Of a DNA stretch of 64,000 nt, positions 25,976 to 34,304 are shown in pieces; within the stretch, counting starts at the first letter, position 1; every line of letters starts with the position of its first letter. The notes under the pieces were generated by a model that was given only the letters and a program-made list of their open reading frames with translations, had not been told where the DNA came from and searched no databases. Source of the DNA: Paracidovorax wautersii (GTDB lineage Bacteria > Pseudomonadota > Gammaproteobacteria > Burkholderiales > Burkholderiaceae_C); contig NZ_FONX01000005.1 of assembly GCF_900113035.1 (NCBI RefSeq), forward strand, positions 124,001-188,000. The letters are read 5' to 3'. Both the position numbers and the translations under genes were made by a program.

Positions 25976-26590
25976 ATGCTCCTCGACGCCCTCGAATCCC
26001 AACTCGTCCTGGTGGACTACCAGGAACGCCTGATGCCCGCCATTGCCGATGGCGCGGCCGTGCTGGCCAATGCCCGGCTGCTCGCGCAGGTCGCGCGGGC
26101 GCTGGAGGTGCCCGTCTGGGGCACCGAGCAGAACCCCTCGCGCCTGGGCCCCAACGATGCCGTGGTGCGCGCCGCCTGCCGCCGCACGCTGGCCAAGATG
26201 CAGTTCAGCGCGGCCGACGAAGGCCTGGGCGAATGGCTGCGCCCGCCCGCCAAGCCCCAGCAGGGCGGCAACGCCCGCAGCCTGCCGCGCCATCTGCAAA
26301 AGCCCCAGCAGCCGCAGGGCGGCGCCGATGAGCGCGGCAGCATCGTCATCGCCGGCTGCGAGGCCCATGTCTGCCTGCTGCAGACGGCGCTGGACCTGCT
26401 GGAAGACGAATTCGAGGTCTGGGTGGTGACCGACGCCTGCGGCTCGCGCACCGAGCGCAACCGCGATGCGGCCTTCGACCGGCTGGCCGGCGCCGGCGCC
26501 GAGCTGGTGACCACCGAGATGGTGGCCTTCGAATGGCTGCGCGGCTGCGAGCACCCGGCCTTCAAGGACGTGCTGGCGCTGGTGAAGTAG
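25976..26590 (+). CDS. Isochorismatase-family cysteine hydrolase
   Basis: 204 residues. The catalytic triad of the family is visible: Asp in LVLVDYQERL (about 14), Lys in LAKMQFSA (about 74) and Cys in AGCEAHVCLLQTALDLL (about 133). YcaC-like members hydrolyse amides, nicotinamide or related compounds; the substrate here is unknown. An unusual Gln/Pro-rich insertion of about 25 residues (KPQQGGNARS ... PQQPQGG) separates Lys and Cys and would form a surface loop. It is a stand-alone gene followed by prpE. Confidence 0.9.
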   Translation: MLLDALESQLVLVDYQERLMPAIADGAAVLANARLLAQVARALEVPVWGTEQNPSRLGPNDAVVRAACRRTLAKMQFSAADEGLGEWLRPPAKPQQGGNARSLPRHLQKPQQPQGGADERGSIVIAGCEAHVCLLQTALDLLEDEFEVWVVTDACGSRTERNRDAAFDRLAGAGAELVTTEMVAFEWLRGCEHPAFKDVLALVK

Positions 26591-26737
26591 CCGCGGGGCG
26601 CCCAGCCCTGGCCTTGCGCAGGTCAGGCGAGTGGGATGGGCGGGGCAGACTAGGTACTTGCCCTGGCGCAAGGTTGGTGACAGGCGCCTGAGCACAATCG
26701 TGCGGGCAGGCACTACCAACAACCAGGAGACAAGCCC

Positions 26738-28648
26738 ATGACCGCCCCCACCGTGGACCCCGCCGCCGCATTCCATCGCCGCTCCATCGAGGACCGCGAC
26801 GCCTTCTGGGCCGAGCAGTCCCGCCTGATCGACTGGCACACGCCCCCGTCGCAGATCTGCGACCACTCCCACCCGCCTTTCGCGCGCTGGTTCGCCGGCG
26901 GCACGACCAACCTCTGCCACAACGCGGTGGACCGGCACCTGGCCGAGCGTGCCGGGCAGCCGGCGCTGGTCGCCATCTCCACCGAGACAGGCACCGAGCG
27001 CAGCTATTCGTATGCCGAACTGCACGCCGAGGTGCAGCGCGTGGCCGCCATGCTGCGGTCGCTGGGCGTGCAGCGCGGCGACCGGGTGCTGATCTACATG
27101 CCCATGGTGGCCGAGGCCGCCTTCGCCATGCTGGCCTGCACCCGCATCGGCGCGCTGCACTGCGTGGTCTTCGGCGGCTTCGCGGCCGGGGCGCTGGCCT
27201 CGCGCATCGACGATGCCGAGCCGGTGGCCATCGTCAGCGCCGATGCGGGCTCGCGCGGCGGCAAGGTCGTGCCCTACAAGCCGCTGCTGGACGAGGCCCT
27301 GCGCCTCTCGCGCCACCAGCCGGCCGCCGTGCTGCTGCTGGACCGGGGCCTCGCGCCCCTGCCCATGCAGCCCGGCCGCGACCATGCCTGGGCGGCGCTG
27401 CGCGAGCGGCATCTGGACGCCCAGGTGCCCTGCGAATGGGTGGACGCCACCCATCCCAGCTACACGCTCTACACCAGCGGCACCACCGGCCGGCCCAAGG
27501 GCGTGCAGCGCGATACGGGCGGCTATGCGGTGGCGCTGGCGGCCAGCATGCGGCACCTCTTCGACGCGCAGGCCGGCCAGGTGTTCTTCGCCACCAGCGA
27601 CATCGGCTGGGTGGTGGGCCACAGCTACATCGTCTATGGCCCCCTGCTGGCGGGCATGACCACCATCTTCTACGAAGGCCTGCCCACCCGGCCCGACGCC
27701 GGCGTGTGGTGGAGCATCGTCGAGCGGCACCGGGTGACGCACATGTTCTCCGCGCCCACGGCCGTGCGGGTGCTCAAGAAGCAGGATGCGTCCTGCCTGG
27801 CGCGCCACGACGTCTCATCGCTCAAGGCCCTGTGGCTGGCGGGCGAGCCGCTGGACGCGCCCACGGCCGAATGGATCGGAAAGGCGCTCGGCGTGCCCAT
27901 CATCGACAACTACTGGCAGACCGAGACCGGCTGGCCCATCCTCACGCTGGCGATGGGCGTGGCGCCCCAGGCTCCGCGCCTGGGCAGCCCGGGCCGGGCC
28001 GTCTATGGCTACGACGTGAAGCTGATCGACGAGGCGACGGGCGAGGAGCTGACCGCCCCCGGCCAGAAGGGCGTGCTGGCCATCGACGGGCCGCTGCCGC
28101 CCGGCTGCATGCAGACCGTGTGGCGCGACGACGAGCGCTTCGTCAACACCTACTGGAAGAGCCTGCCCGGGCCCATGCGCTACAGCACCTTCGACTGGGG
28201 CATCCGCGACGAAGACGGCTACTACTTCATCCTGGGCCGCACCGACGACGTCATCAACGTGGCCGGCCACCGCCTGGGCACGCGCGAGATCGAGGAAAGC
28301 ATCGCCGCGCATCCCGGCATCGCCGAGGTGGCGGTGGTGGGCGTGGCCGACGCGATCAAGGGCCAGGTGGCCATGGCCTTCGCCGTGCCGCGCGATGCGG
28401 CGGCCCTCGCCGATGAAGAGGCGGCGCGCCGGCTGGAGGGCGAGGTGATGCAGCGCGTGGATGGACAGCTGGGCGCGGTGGCCCGGCCTTCGCGCGTGCT
28501 CTTCGTCAGCCTGCTGCCCAAGACGCGCAGCGGCAAGCTGCTGCGCCGCGCCCTGCAGGCGGTGGCCGAGCGGCGCGACCCGGGCGACCTGACCACGCTG
28601 GACGACCCCGCCGCGCTGCAGCAGGTGAAGGACCTGATGGCGCGGTGA
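26738..28648 (+). CDS. prpE: Propionyl-CoA synthetase (AMP-forming)
   Basis: 636 residues, as expected for PrpE/acetyl-CoA synthetase-like enzymes that activate propionate (or short acids) with ATP and CoA. The N-terminal region IDWHTPPSQICDHSHPPFAR is PrpE-like. Adenylation motifs include YTLYTSGTTGRPKGVQRDTG, DNYWQTETGW, the hinge FILGRTDDVINVAGHRLGTR and the catalytic Lys in TRSGKLLRR, which protein acetylases of the Pat type modify. A Pat homologue is encoded at 39692. No methylcitrate-cycle genes are adjacent. Confidence 0.93.
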   Translation: MTAPTVDPAAAFHRRSIEDRDAFWAEQSRLIDWHTPPSQICDHSHPPFARWFAGGTTNLCHNAVDRHLAERAGQPALVAISTETGTERSYSYAELHAEVQRVAAMLRSLGVQRGDRVLIYMPMVAEAAFAMLACTRIGALHCVVFGGFAAGALASRIDDAEPVAIVSADAGSRGGKVVPYKPLLDEALRLSRHQPAAVLLLDRGLAPLPMQPGRDHAWAALRERHLDAQVPCEWVDATHPSYTLYTSGTTGRPKGVQRDTGGYAVALAASMRHLFDAQAGQVFFATSDIGWVVGHSYIVYGPLLAGMTTIFYEGLPTRPDAGVWWSIVERHRVTHMFSAPTAVRVLKKQDASCLARHDVSSLKALWLAGEPLDAPTAEWIGKALGVPIIDNYWQTETGWPILTLAMGVAPQAPRLGSPGRAVYGYDVKLIDEATGEELTAPGQKGVLAIDGPLPPGCMQTVWRDDERFVNTYWKSLPGPMRYSTFDWGIRDEDGYYFILGRTDDVINVAGHRLGTREIEESIAAHPGIAEVAVVGVADAIKGQVAMAFAVPRDAAALADEEAARRLEGEVMQRVDGQLGAVARPSRVLFVSLLPKTRSGKLLRRALQAVAERRDPGDLTTLDDPAALQQVKDLMAR

Positions 28649-28679
28649 TGGTCCCCATGCGCAGCAGTAGCTCCGGATT

Positions 28680-28707
28680 GCTATCGTTTGCATAGCTGAT
28701 GGCGCTT
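28680..28707 (+). repeat. Dispersed GCTAT/ATAGC repeat, copy D
   Basis: GCTATCGTTTGCATAGCT followed by GATGGCGCTT, between the convergent prpE and GGDEF/EAL genes. Confidence 0.75.
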
Positions 28708-28765
28708 GCTGGGCAAGGGCTTGCGGGCGGAATGCCTGCAAGCCCCGCGGGGTGGTGCGACGGGC

Positions 28766-31700
28766 TCAGAGCCCGCCGAAGGCGTGCTGCCAGGGCGCCG
28801 GCCGCACCAGCCAGGCGCGCGGCGCCTGCCACTGGCTCACCCAGTCGGCGAATTCATCGGCCGGCATGGGCCGGGCGATGCAGTAGCCCTGGGCCCAGGT
28901 GCAGCCCATGTCCAGCAGCATCTCGCCCTGTTCGATGGTCTCCACCCCCTCGGCGATGATGCGGTGGCCGAAGGAATCCCCCAGGCCGATCACGCCCCGC
29001 ACGATGGCGCGGTCGCCCGCGTCGGTGGTCATGTTGTGCACGAAGCTGCGGTCGAGCTTGATGTGGTCCAGCGGCAGCCGCCGCAGGTAGGCGAGCGACG
29101 AGTAGCCGGTGCCGAAGTCGTCCAGCGACACCATCACCCCCAGGGCGCGCAGGCGTTCGAGCTCGACCGCGACGTGGTCGATGTCGTAGAGCGCGGCGCT
29201 TTCGGTGATCTCGATGTCCAGCAGGTGCGGCGGCGCCTCGGGCTGCATGGTGATGCGGTGGATCATCCAGTCGGCGAAGCCCTGGTGCTGCAGGTGCTCG
29301 GCGGAGATGTTGATGCTGATGGGCAGCTCCAGCCCGGCGCGGTACAGCCCGGCGATCAGGCCCAGGGCCGTGTCGGTCACCCATTCGCCGAACAGGGCCT
29401 GCACCTCGGTGCTCTCGATCAGGTGCAGGAAGGCCCCGGGCGCGAGCAGCCCGCGCTGCGGGTGGTTCCAGCGGGCGAGCGCCTCCGCGCCGATCACGGT
29501 GCCCCGGCGCATGTCCACCTTGGGCTGCAGATAGAGCGCGAACTGGCCCTGCGCCAGGGCTTCGGCCAGCTCGGTGGCCTGGGCGCGGCGCACCAGCTGG
29601 GCGCGCTCCTGCGCCGCATCGAAGGCGTGGTAGCGGTTGCGCCCGGCCTGCTTGGCCACGTACATGGCCTGGTCGGCATGGCGCAGCAGGGTGTCGGCGT
29701 CGGCCTCGTCGTCGGGAAAGAGCGTGTAGCCGATGCTGGCGGTGACGACCACACGCTCGCCTTCCAGCTGGTAGGGCGCGGCCACGCTGTCCATCAGCGT
29801 GCGCAGCAGGCGTTCGCATTCCTTGCGCGATTCCAGCTCGGGCAGCAGCACGGCGAACTCGTCGCCGCCCAGGCGCGCCACGCAGTCCATCGGCCGCAGA
29901 GAGCGGCTCAGGCGGTCGGCGATCACCACCAGCAGCTGGTCGCCCGCGCCGTGGCCCAGGCGGTCGTTGACGGGCTTGAAGCCGTCCAGGTCCAGATAGG
30001 CCAGGCCCAGCAGCTTGCCGTGTTCGCGGGAGGCGTCCATCGCCTCCTGCAGGCGCTCGCCCATCAAAACGCGGTTGGGCAGGCCAGTCAGCGCGTCGTG
30101 GTGGGCCAGCAGCTGCAGCACGGCCTGCTTTTCATGCTGGCTGGTCACGTCGATGCCCACACCCACCATGCGCAGCGGCCGGCCCTGCAGGTCGCGCTCG
30201 ATGATGGTGCCCAGGTTGCGCAGCCAGCGGGCGCCGCCGCCCTGGCTGCGCACCTGCCAGGTGGCGTCGAAGGGGGTGGCGCTCTGCGCGGCGTGGCGCC
30301 GGCATTCGGCCTCGATGGATTCCAGGTGCTGCGGCGCGATGGCGGTCTGCCAGGGCACGCCCGCGTCGCCTTCGCCGTGCTGCAGGCCGTGCAGGGCCTG
30401 CCAGCGGGCGTCGCCCGTGATCAGACCGGTCTGCAGGTTCCAGTCCCAGAGGCTCAGGGTGGCGGCCGAGATGGTGAGCGAGAGCTGCGCTTCGCGCTCG
30501 CGCACGCGCTGCTCGGCCCGCTGCCGCTCGGTGATGTCGTGCAGCACGAACAGCCAGCACGCCTCGCCGTTGGATTCGACCGGGGTCATGGACTGCAGCA
30601 GCATGCGCCGCTCGCCGCTGCGCGTGCGCATCTCGGCCTCGAAGGACAGCAGCTCCCCGTGGCGCTCGGCCTCCCGTTTCAAATGATTGCGCTGCTCGGC
30701 GGTGTAGAGACCCAGGCCGACCACCGTGCTGTCCAGGGCCTCCTCGCGGCTGAAGCCGGTGATCTGCTCCCAGGCCGGGTTGACGTCGATGTAGGCGCCG
30801 GTGGTGCGGCGCGTGAGGCCCATGGGGTAGGGCATGGCGCGGAACATCTGCGCGAAGCGCGCCTCCGACTGGCGCAGGCCCTGTTCGGCGCGCTTGGCCT
30901 CGTCGATGTCCTGCAGCACGCCGCGCAGCCGCACCAGGCGGCCGTTCTCCAGTTCGGGCTCCGCGCTCATGCGCACCCAGATGCGGCGGCCGTCGGCGCG
31001 CACGAGCTCGACCTCCATGCGCCAGGCGACCGGATCGGTGACGGCGCGCCGGAAATGGGCGCGCACCGAGTCCTGCCACTCGGGGGCGACGAAATCGCGC
31101 AGGTATTCCTGGGCCGAAGGCAGCGGGGTGCCGGGCTCCATGCCGTGGATCGCGTAGCAGACGTCGGACCAGTAGGCCGGCCCGCCGGGCATGGGATAGA
31201 CGTTCACCCACACGCCCAGGCGCGCCATGCGGCCGGCCTGCTGCATCACGGTGTGGGCGGCCTCCAGCTCGTCGCGCATGCGCGAGGCTTCGGTCAGGTC
31301 GTGGAAGACGAAGACCATGCAGGTCTCGCCATCGAGCTGGATGGTCTGGGCCGACAGCTGCCCGCGCAGCGTGCGCCCCTGGGGCGTGACGGTGATCGGC
31401 AGGCCCACGACGCCGCCCTTGAGCTTCAGCGCGGCCAGCAGCGCCGAGCGCTCGCGTGCCGAGGTCCAGATGCCCAGCTGCATGGCCGTCTTGCCCACGA
31501 TCTCGGCGATCGGCCGCTCCAGCAGGCGGGCCATCGCGGGGTTCACGTCCAGGCAGCAGCCGTCGCGCAGGCGGGTGATGCCCGCCGGGTCCGGCAGGGT
31601 CTGGTACACGGTGGTGTACTTGGCCTCGGAGACGTTCAGCGCGTCGAGCAGCGCGCGCTGCTCGGTCACGTCCACGTCCATGCCCACGATGCGCAGGGCG

Positions 31701-32656
31701 CGGCCCTGTTCGTCGCGTTCGGCCACCTGGCCGCGCGAGATCACCCAGCGCCAGCGGCCCTGCAGGTCGCGCATGCGGTACTGGGCTTCATAGGCGTCCT
31801 CGTTACCCTGCATGGCGCTGTGCAGGTGCGGGCCGATGCGGTCGGCGTCTTCCGGGTGGCGCAGCGCATTCCAGCGCTGCCAGGCCAGGTCGTGCGCCAG
31901 GCCGTCGGGCCCCGGGTCGCGCGGCAGGCCGAAGGCCTGGTAGAACGCGCCGTGGTAGATGAAAAGAAAGCGCTCGTCCTGCAGTTGCCATTCCCAGTGG
32001 CCGCTGCCGAAGGCCTCCAGCGTTCTCAGCAATTCCTGTTCGCGCGTGCTCAGCTGCACCACGGTGCGGCGGTAGGCGCGGTGCAATTCGAGCAAGGTGC
32101 CCAGCGCCAGCACGGCCGCGCCGTAAGGCCAGGGCCAGGTGGCCGGCCCGCCCGCGGCCCAGGGGGCCAGCACCACCGGCAGCAGCACCGCCATGGCCAG
32201 CAGCAGCCAGCCGGAGCGCGCCTCATGGCGCCTGCGGGCCACGGCCAGAGCGCTGCCCAGGGCGACCACGGCCGCGGCCTGGGCCAGCGCAGTGCCTGCG
32301 GGCAAGCCCTCGGCCCCCGTCAGCAGATGCATCGCCAGCGGCAGGGCCGCGGCCACCGCGCCGGACAGCGGGCCGAAGGTGAAACAGCAGACCGCCACCA
32401 GGGCCGGGCGGATGACCAGATGCGTGCCATTGCCCAGATGCTCGACGAGCTGGGGCGCGATCAGGGCGCCCAGCGCCGAAAGCATGCCGGCGAAGGCGCC
32501 GATCGCCACCTTCCGGTAGTGCGAGCGCTGGCGTGATTGCGGCAGCATCGCCACGAAGGCGGGCAGCGCCAGATACACCAGGCAGGTGAGAAAGAATGGG
32601 CCGAGCAGCACGGTCACCGCCCCGGCATGCCAAGGCGGCTGGACCGCCGGGTGCAA
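28766..32656 (-). CDS. Multi-PAS GGDEF/EAL cyclic-di-GMP enzyme with N-terminal membrane domain
   Basis: About 1296 residues. An N-terminal membrane module of several helices (about 15-195: VLLGPFFLTCLVYLALPAFV, later VVLAPWAAG) is followed by roughly five PAS domains (about 210-330, 345-455, 470-600, 605-725, 730-860), a GGDEF domain (about 865-1025, intact RLGGDEFAVLLPE) and an EAL domain (about 1040-1290, intact IGAEALARWNHP, with DDFGTGYSSL and IIAEGVET). Both active-site signatures are present, so it could make and break c-di-GMP; which dominates is unknown. The start is unclear: the furthest is a TTG at 32656 and later GTG codons also precede the first helix. Confidence 0.92.
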   Translation of the reverse strand: MHPAVQPPWHAGAVTVLLGPFFLTCLVYLALPAFVAMLPQSRQRSHYRKVAIGAFAGMLSALGALIAPQLVEHLGNGTHLVIRPALVAVCCFTFGPLSGAVAAALPLAMHLLTGAEGLPAGTALAQAAAVVALGSALAVARRRHEARSGWLLLAMAVLLPVVLAPWAAGGPATWPWPYGAAVLALGTLLELHRAYRRTVVQLSTREQELLRTLEAFGSGHWEWQLQDERFLFIYHGAFYQAFGLPRDPGPDGLAHDLAWQRWNALRHPEDADRIGPHLHSAMQGNEDAYEAQYRMRDLQGRWRWVISRGQVAERDEQGRALRIVGMDVDVTEQRALLDALNVSEAKYTTVYQTLPDPAGITRLRDGCCLDVNPAMARLLERPIAEIVGKTAMQLGIWTSARERSALLAALKLKGGVVGLPITVTPQGRTLRGQLSAQTIQLDGETCMVFVFHDLTEASRMRDELEAAHTVMQQAGRMARLGVWVNVYPMPGGPAYWSDVCYAIHGMEPGTPLPSAQEYLRDFVAPEWQDSVRAHFRRAVTDPVAWRMEVELVRADGRRIWVRMSAEPELENGRLVRLRGVLQDIDEAKRAEQGLRQSEARFAQMFRAMPYPMGLTRRTTGAYIDVNPAWEQITGFSREEALDSTVVGLGLYTAEQRNHLKREAERHGELLSFEAEMRTRSGERRMLLQSMTPVESNGEACWLFVLHDITERQRAEQRVREREAQLSLTISAATLSLWDWNLQTGLITGDARWQALHGLQHGEGDAGVPWQTAIAPQHLESIEAECRRHAAQSATPFDATWQVRSQGGGARWLRNLGTIIERDLQGRPLRMVGVGIDVTSQHEKQAVLQLLAHHDALTGLPNRVLMGERLQEAMDASREHGKLLGLAYLDLDGFKPVNDRLGHGAGDQLLVVIADRLSRSLRPMDCVARLGGDEFAVLLPELESRKECERLLRTLMDSVAAPYQLEGERVVVTASIGYTLFPDDEADADTLLRHADQAMYVAKQAGRNRYHAFDAAQERAQLVRRAQATELAEALAQGQFALYLQPKVDMRRGTVIGAEALARWNHPQRGLLAPGAFLHLIESTEVQALFGEWVTDTALGLIAGLYRAGLELPISINISAEHLQHQGFADWMIHRITMQPEAPPHLLDIEITESAALYDIDHVAVELERLRALGVMVSLDDFGTGYSSLAYLRRLPLDHIKLDRSFVHNMTTDAGDRAIVRGVIGLGDSFGHRIIAEGVETIEQGEMLLDMGCTWAQGYCIARPMPADEFADWVSQWQAPRAWLVRPAPWQHAFGGL

Positions 32657-32728
32657 GGAGAAGAGGGCGTGATGACGGCGCGCATGGCCGCGAGTGTAGG
32701 ATGCCTGCCGCCCTGCGCGGCGGTGTTT

Positions 32729-33664
32729 TCAGGTCAGGGGTGCCGCTGCAGCGGGCCGCCGGCCGCGCACCAGCCCGGTGGAGAGCATGGTGCCGCACAC
32801 GATCACCAGGCCGCAGCCCAGCATCCAGGGCGTGATCGCCTCCTGCAGGAAGATCGCGCCGTAGGCCACGGCGAACACCGGCGCGAGGAAGGTCACCGTC
32901 AGCGCCCGGCTCGGGCCCGCACGGGCGATCAGCCGGAAATACAGCACGTAGGCGATGCCGGTGCATACCACCGAAATGAACGCGATCGCCGCCCAGGCGC
33001 GGGGCCCGGGCATCTGCGCCGGCCAGAACCAGATCGTGGGCAAGGCCAGTGCCAGCGAAGCGCCCACCTGGCTGCCGGCCGCATTGGCCAGCGCCGGCAC
33101 GCCCACCAGATAGCGCCGCGCGAAGCTCGCGGCCACCGCATAGCAGGTGGTGGCCAGCAGGCAGGCGGCCATGGCCCAGATGGCGTAGGGAGACTGCCCG
33201 CCCGCGCCCGAAGGCACCCGCAAGGCCAGCAGCGCCACGCCCACGAAGCCCAGCACCAGGCCCAGCGTGCGCAGCCGGCTGATGCGGTCGCCCAGCCAGG
33301 CCCAGGCCACCAGCGCGCCGAAGAGCGGCACGGTGGCGTTGAGGATGGAGGTGAGCCCCGTGGGCAGGTGCGTGACCACCCAGGCATAGAGGGCGAACGG
33401 GATCGCCGAATTGATGACCCCGCTCAGCAGGATCGGCTTCCAGTGCTGGCGCAGGGCCGGCCATTGCCCCTGGCGCATCAGCAGCGGCCAGAGGAAGACG
33501 GCGGCCAGGCCCGTGCGCAGGCCGGCGGTGGGCAGCGGCCCGAACTCGGCCGCGCCCAGCCGGGTGAAGAGAAAGGACGATCCCCAGATGGCGGCGAGCA
33601 CCACGAATTCGGCCACCCAGCCGCGCCCGCCCGTGGCGGTGCCTGCAGTGCTGGCGGCGCTCAT
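32729..33664 (-). CDS. EamA/DMT-family inner-membrane transporter
   Basis: 311 residues with ten predicted helices in two EamA repeats (first AAIWGSSFLFTRLGAAEFGP, second starting at YAIWAMAACLLATTCYAVAA; TVTFLAPVFAVAYGAIFLQE near the end). Members export metabolites or amino acids; substrate unknown. Its ATG overlaps the stop of ogt by 4 bp, so it is the last gene of the alkylation-repair operon alkA-ogt-eamA. The link to repair may be co-transcription only. Confidence 0.92.
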   Translation of the reverse strand: MSAASTAGTATGGRGWVAEFVVLAAIWGSSFLFTRLGAAEFGPLPTAGLRTGLAAVFLWPLLMRQGQWPALRQHWKPILLSGVINSAIPFALYAWVVTHLPTGLTSILNATVPLFGALVAWAWLGDRISRLRTLGLVLGFVGVALLALRVPSGAGGQSPYAIWAMAACLLATTCYAVAASFARRYLVGVPALANAAGSQVGASLALALPTIWFWPAQMPGPRAWAAIAFISVVCTGIAYVLYFRLIARAGPSRALTVTFLAPVFAVAYGAIFLQEAITPWMLGCGLVIVCGTMLSTGLVRGRRPAAAAPLT

Positions 33665-34233
33665 GCCTGCGCCTCGGCCGCGAAGAGCGGCAGCGCGCCG
33701 TCGCCCGCAGCCGCCTTCTGCGAGGCCAGCGCGCCCTCCAGCCGCAGCAGGGCCGACTTGCGCTCCAGCCCGCCGGCATAGCCCGTCAGCGCGCCGCCCG
33801 AACCCAGCACACGGTGGCAGGGCACGATCACGCTGATGGGGTTGCGGCCCACGGCCGCGCCCACGGCGCGCACCGCCAGCGGCTGGCCGATCTGGCGGCT
33901 GAGCGCCCCGTAGCTCATCGTGGCGCCGTGGCGGATGCCCAGCAGCGCCCGCCACACGGCCTGCTGGAAGGGCGTGCCCGATTCCAGGTCCAGCGGCAGA
34001 TCGAACCCGGTGCGCTGGCCGGCCAGGTAATCGCCCAGCTGGCGGGCCGCTTCGCGCAGCACGGGGTGGCCGAGCTCCTGCGGCCAGGCCGCGGGGCCGT
34101 CCAGCGGCTGCACGGGCTGGTGGCGCTGGCCGTCGAACCAGAGGCCGGCGAGGCCCCGGGGCGATGCGGCCAGCCGTACGTCGCCCAGCGGCGTGGCGAT
34201 GCGGCTTTGCACGATGTCGGAGGGAAAGGGCAT
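33661..34233 (-). CDS. ogt: Methylated-DNA-[protein]-cysteine S-methyltransferase
   Basis: 190 residues from ATG 34233, with AGGAAG upstream. It removes O6-alkyl groups from guanine in a suicide reaction onto its own Cys. The active site IVPCHRVLGSGGALTGYAGG is intact, and the helix-turn-helix segment TPFQQAVWRALLGIRHG with the arginine finger region AVRAVGAAVGRNPISV is typical. The C-terminal 25 residues are a less conserved extension. It overlaps eamA by 4 bp and is 55 bp after the Ada-AlkA fusion gene, consistent with joint control of alkylation repair. Confidence 0.95.
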   Translation of the reverse strand: MPFPSDIVQSRIATPLGDVRLAASPRGLAGLWFDGQRHQPVQPLDGPAAWPQELGHPVLREAARQLGDYLAGQRTGFDLPLDLESGTPFQQAVWRALLGIRHGATMSYGALSRQIGQPLAVRAVGAAVGRNPISVIVPCHRVLGSGGALTGYAGGLERKSALLRLEGALASQKAAAGDGALPLFAAEAQA

Positions 34234-34278
34234 TGTGAACTTCCTGGATGAAATAGGGCTGCTGCGCTCATGGAATAA

Positions 34279-34304
34279 GCGCATACAGCTATGTTTTTGG
34301 TAGC
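34279..34304 (-). repeat. Dispersed GCTAT/ATAGC repeat, copy E
   Basis: On the minus strand GCTACCAAAAACATAGCT followed by GTATGCGC and TTATTCC. It overlaps the 3' end of the Ada-AlkA gene: the last codons and the TAG stop (inside ACATAG) come from the repeat. Confidence 0.7.

Noticed and set aside
28706-32536. Long plus-strand open frame opposite the GGDEF/EAL gene
   Set aside because: Translation is His/Gln/Ala-rich noise; the minus strand has intact PAS, GGDEF and EAL motifs.
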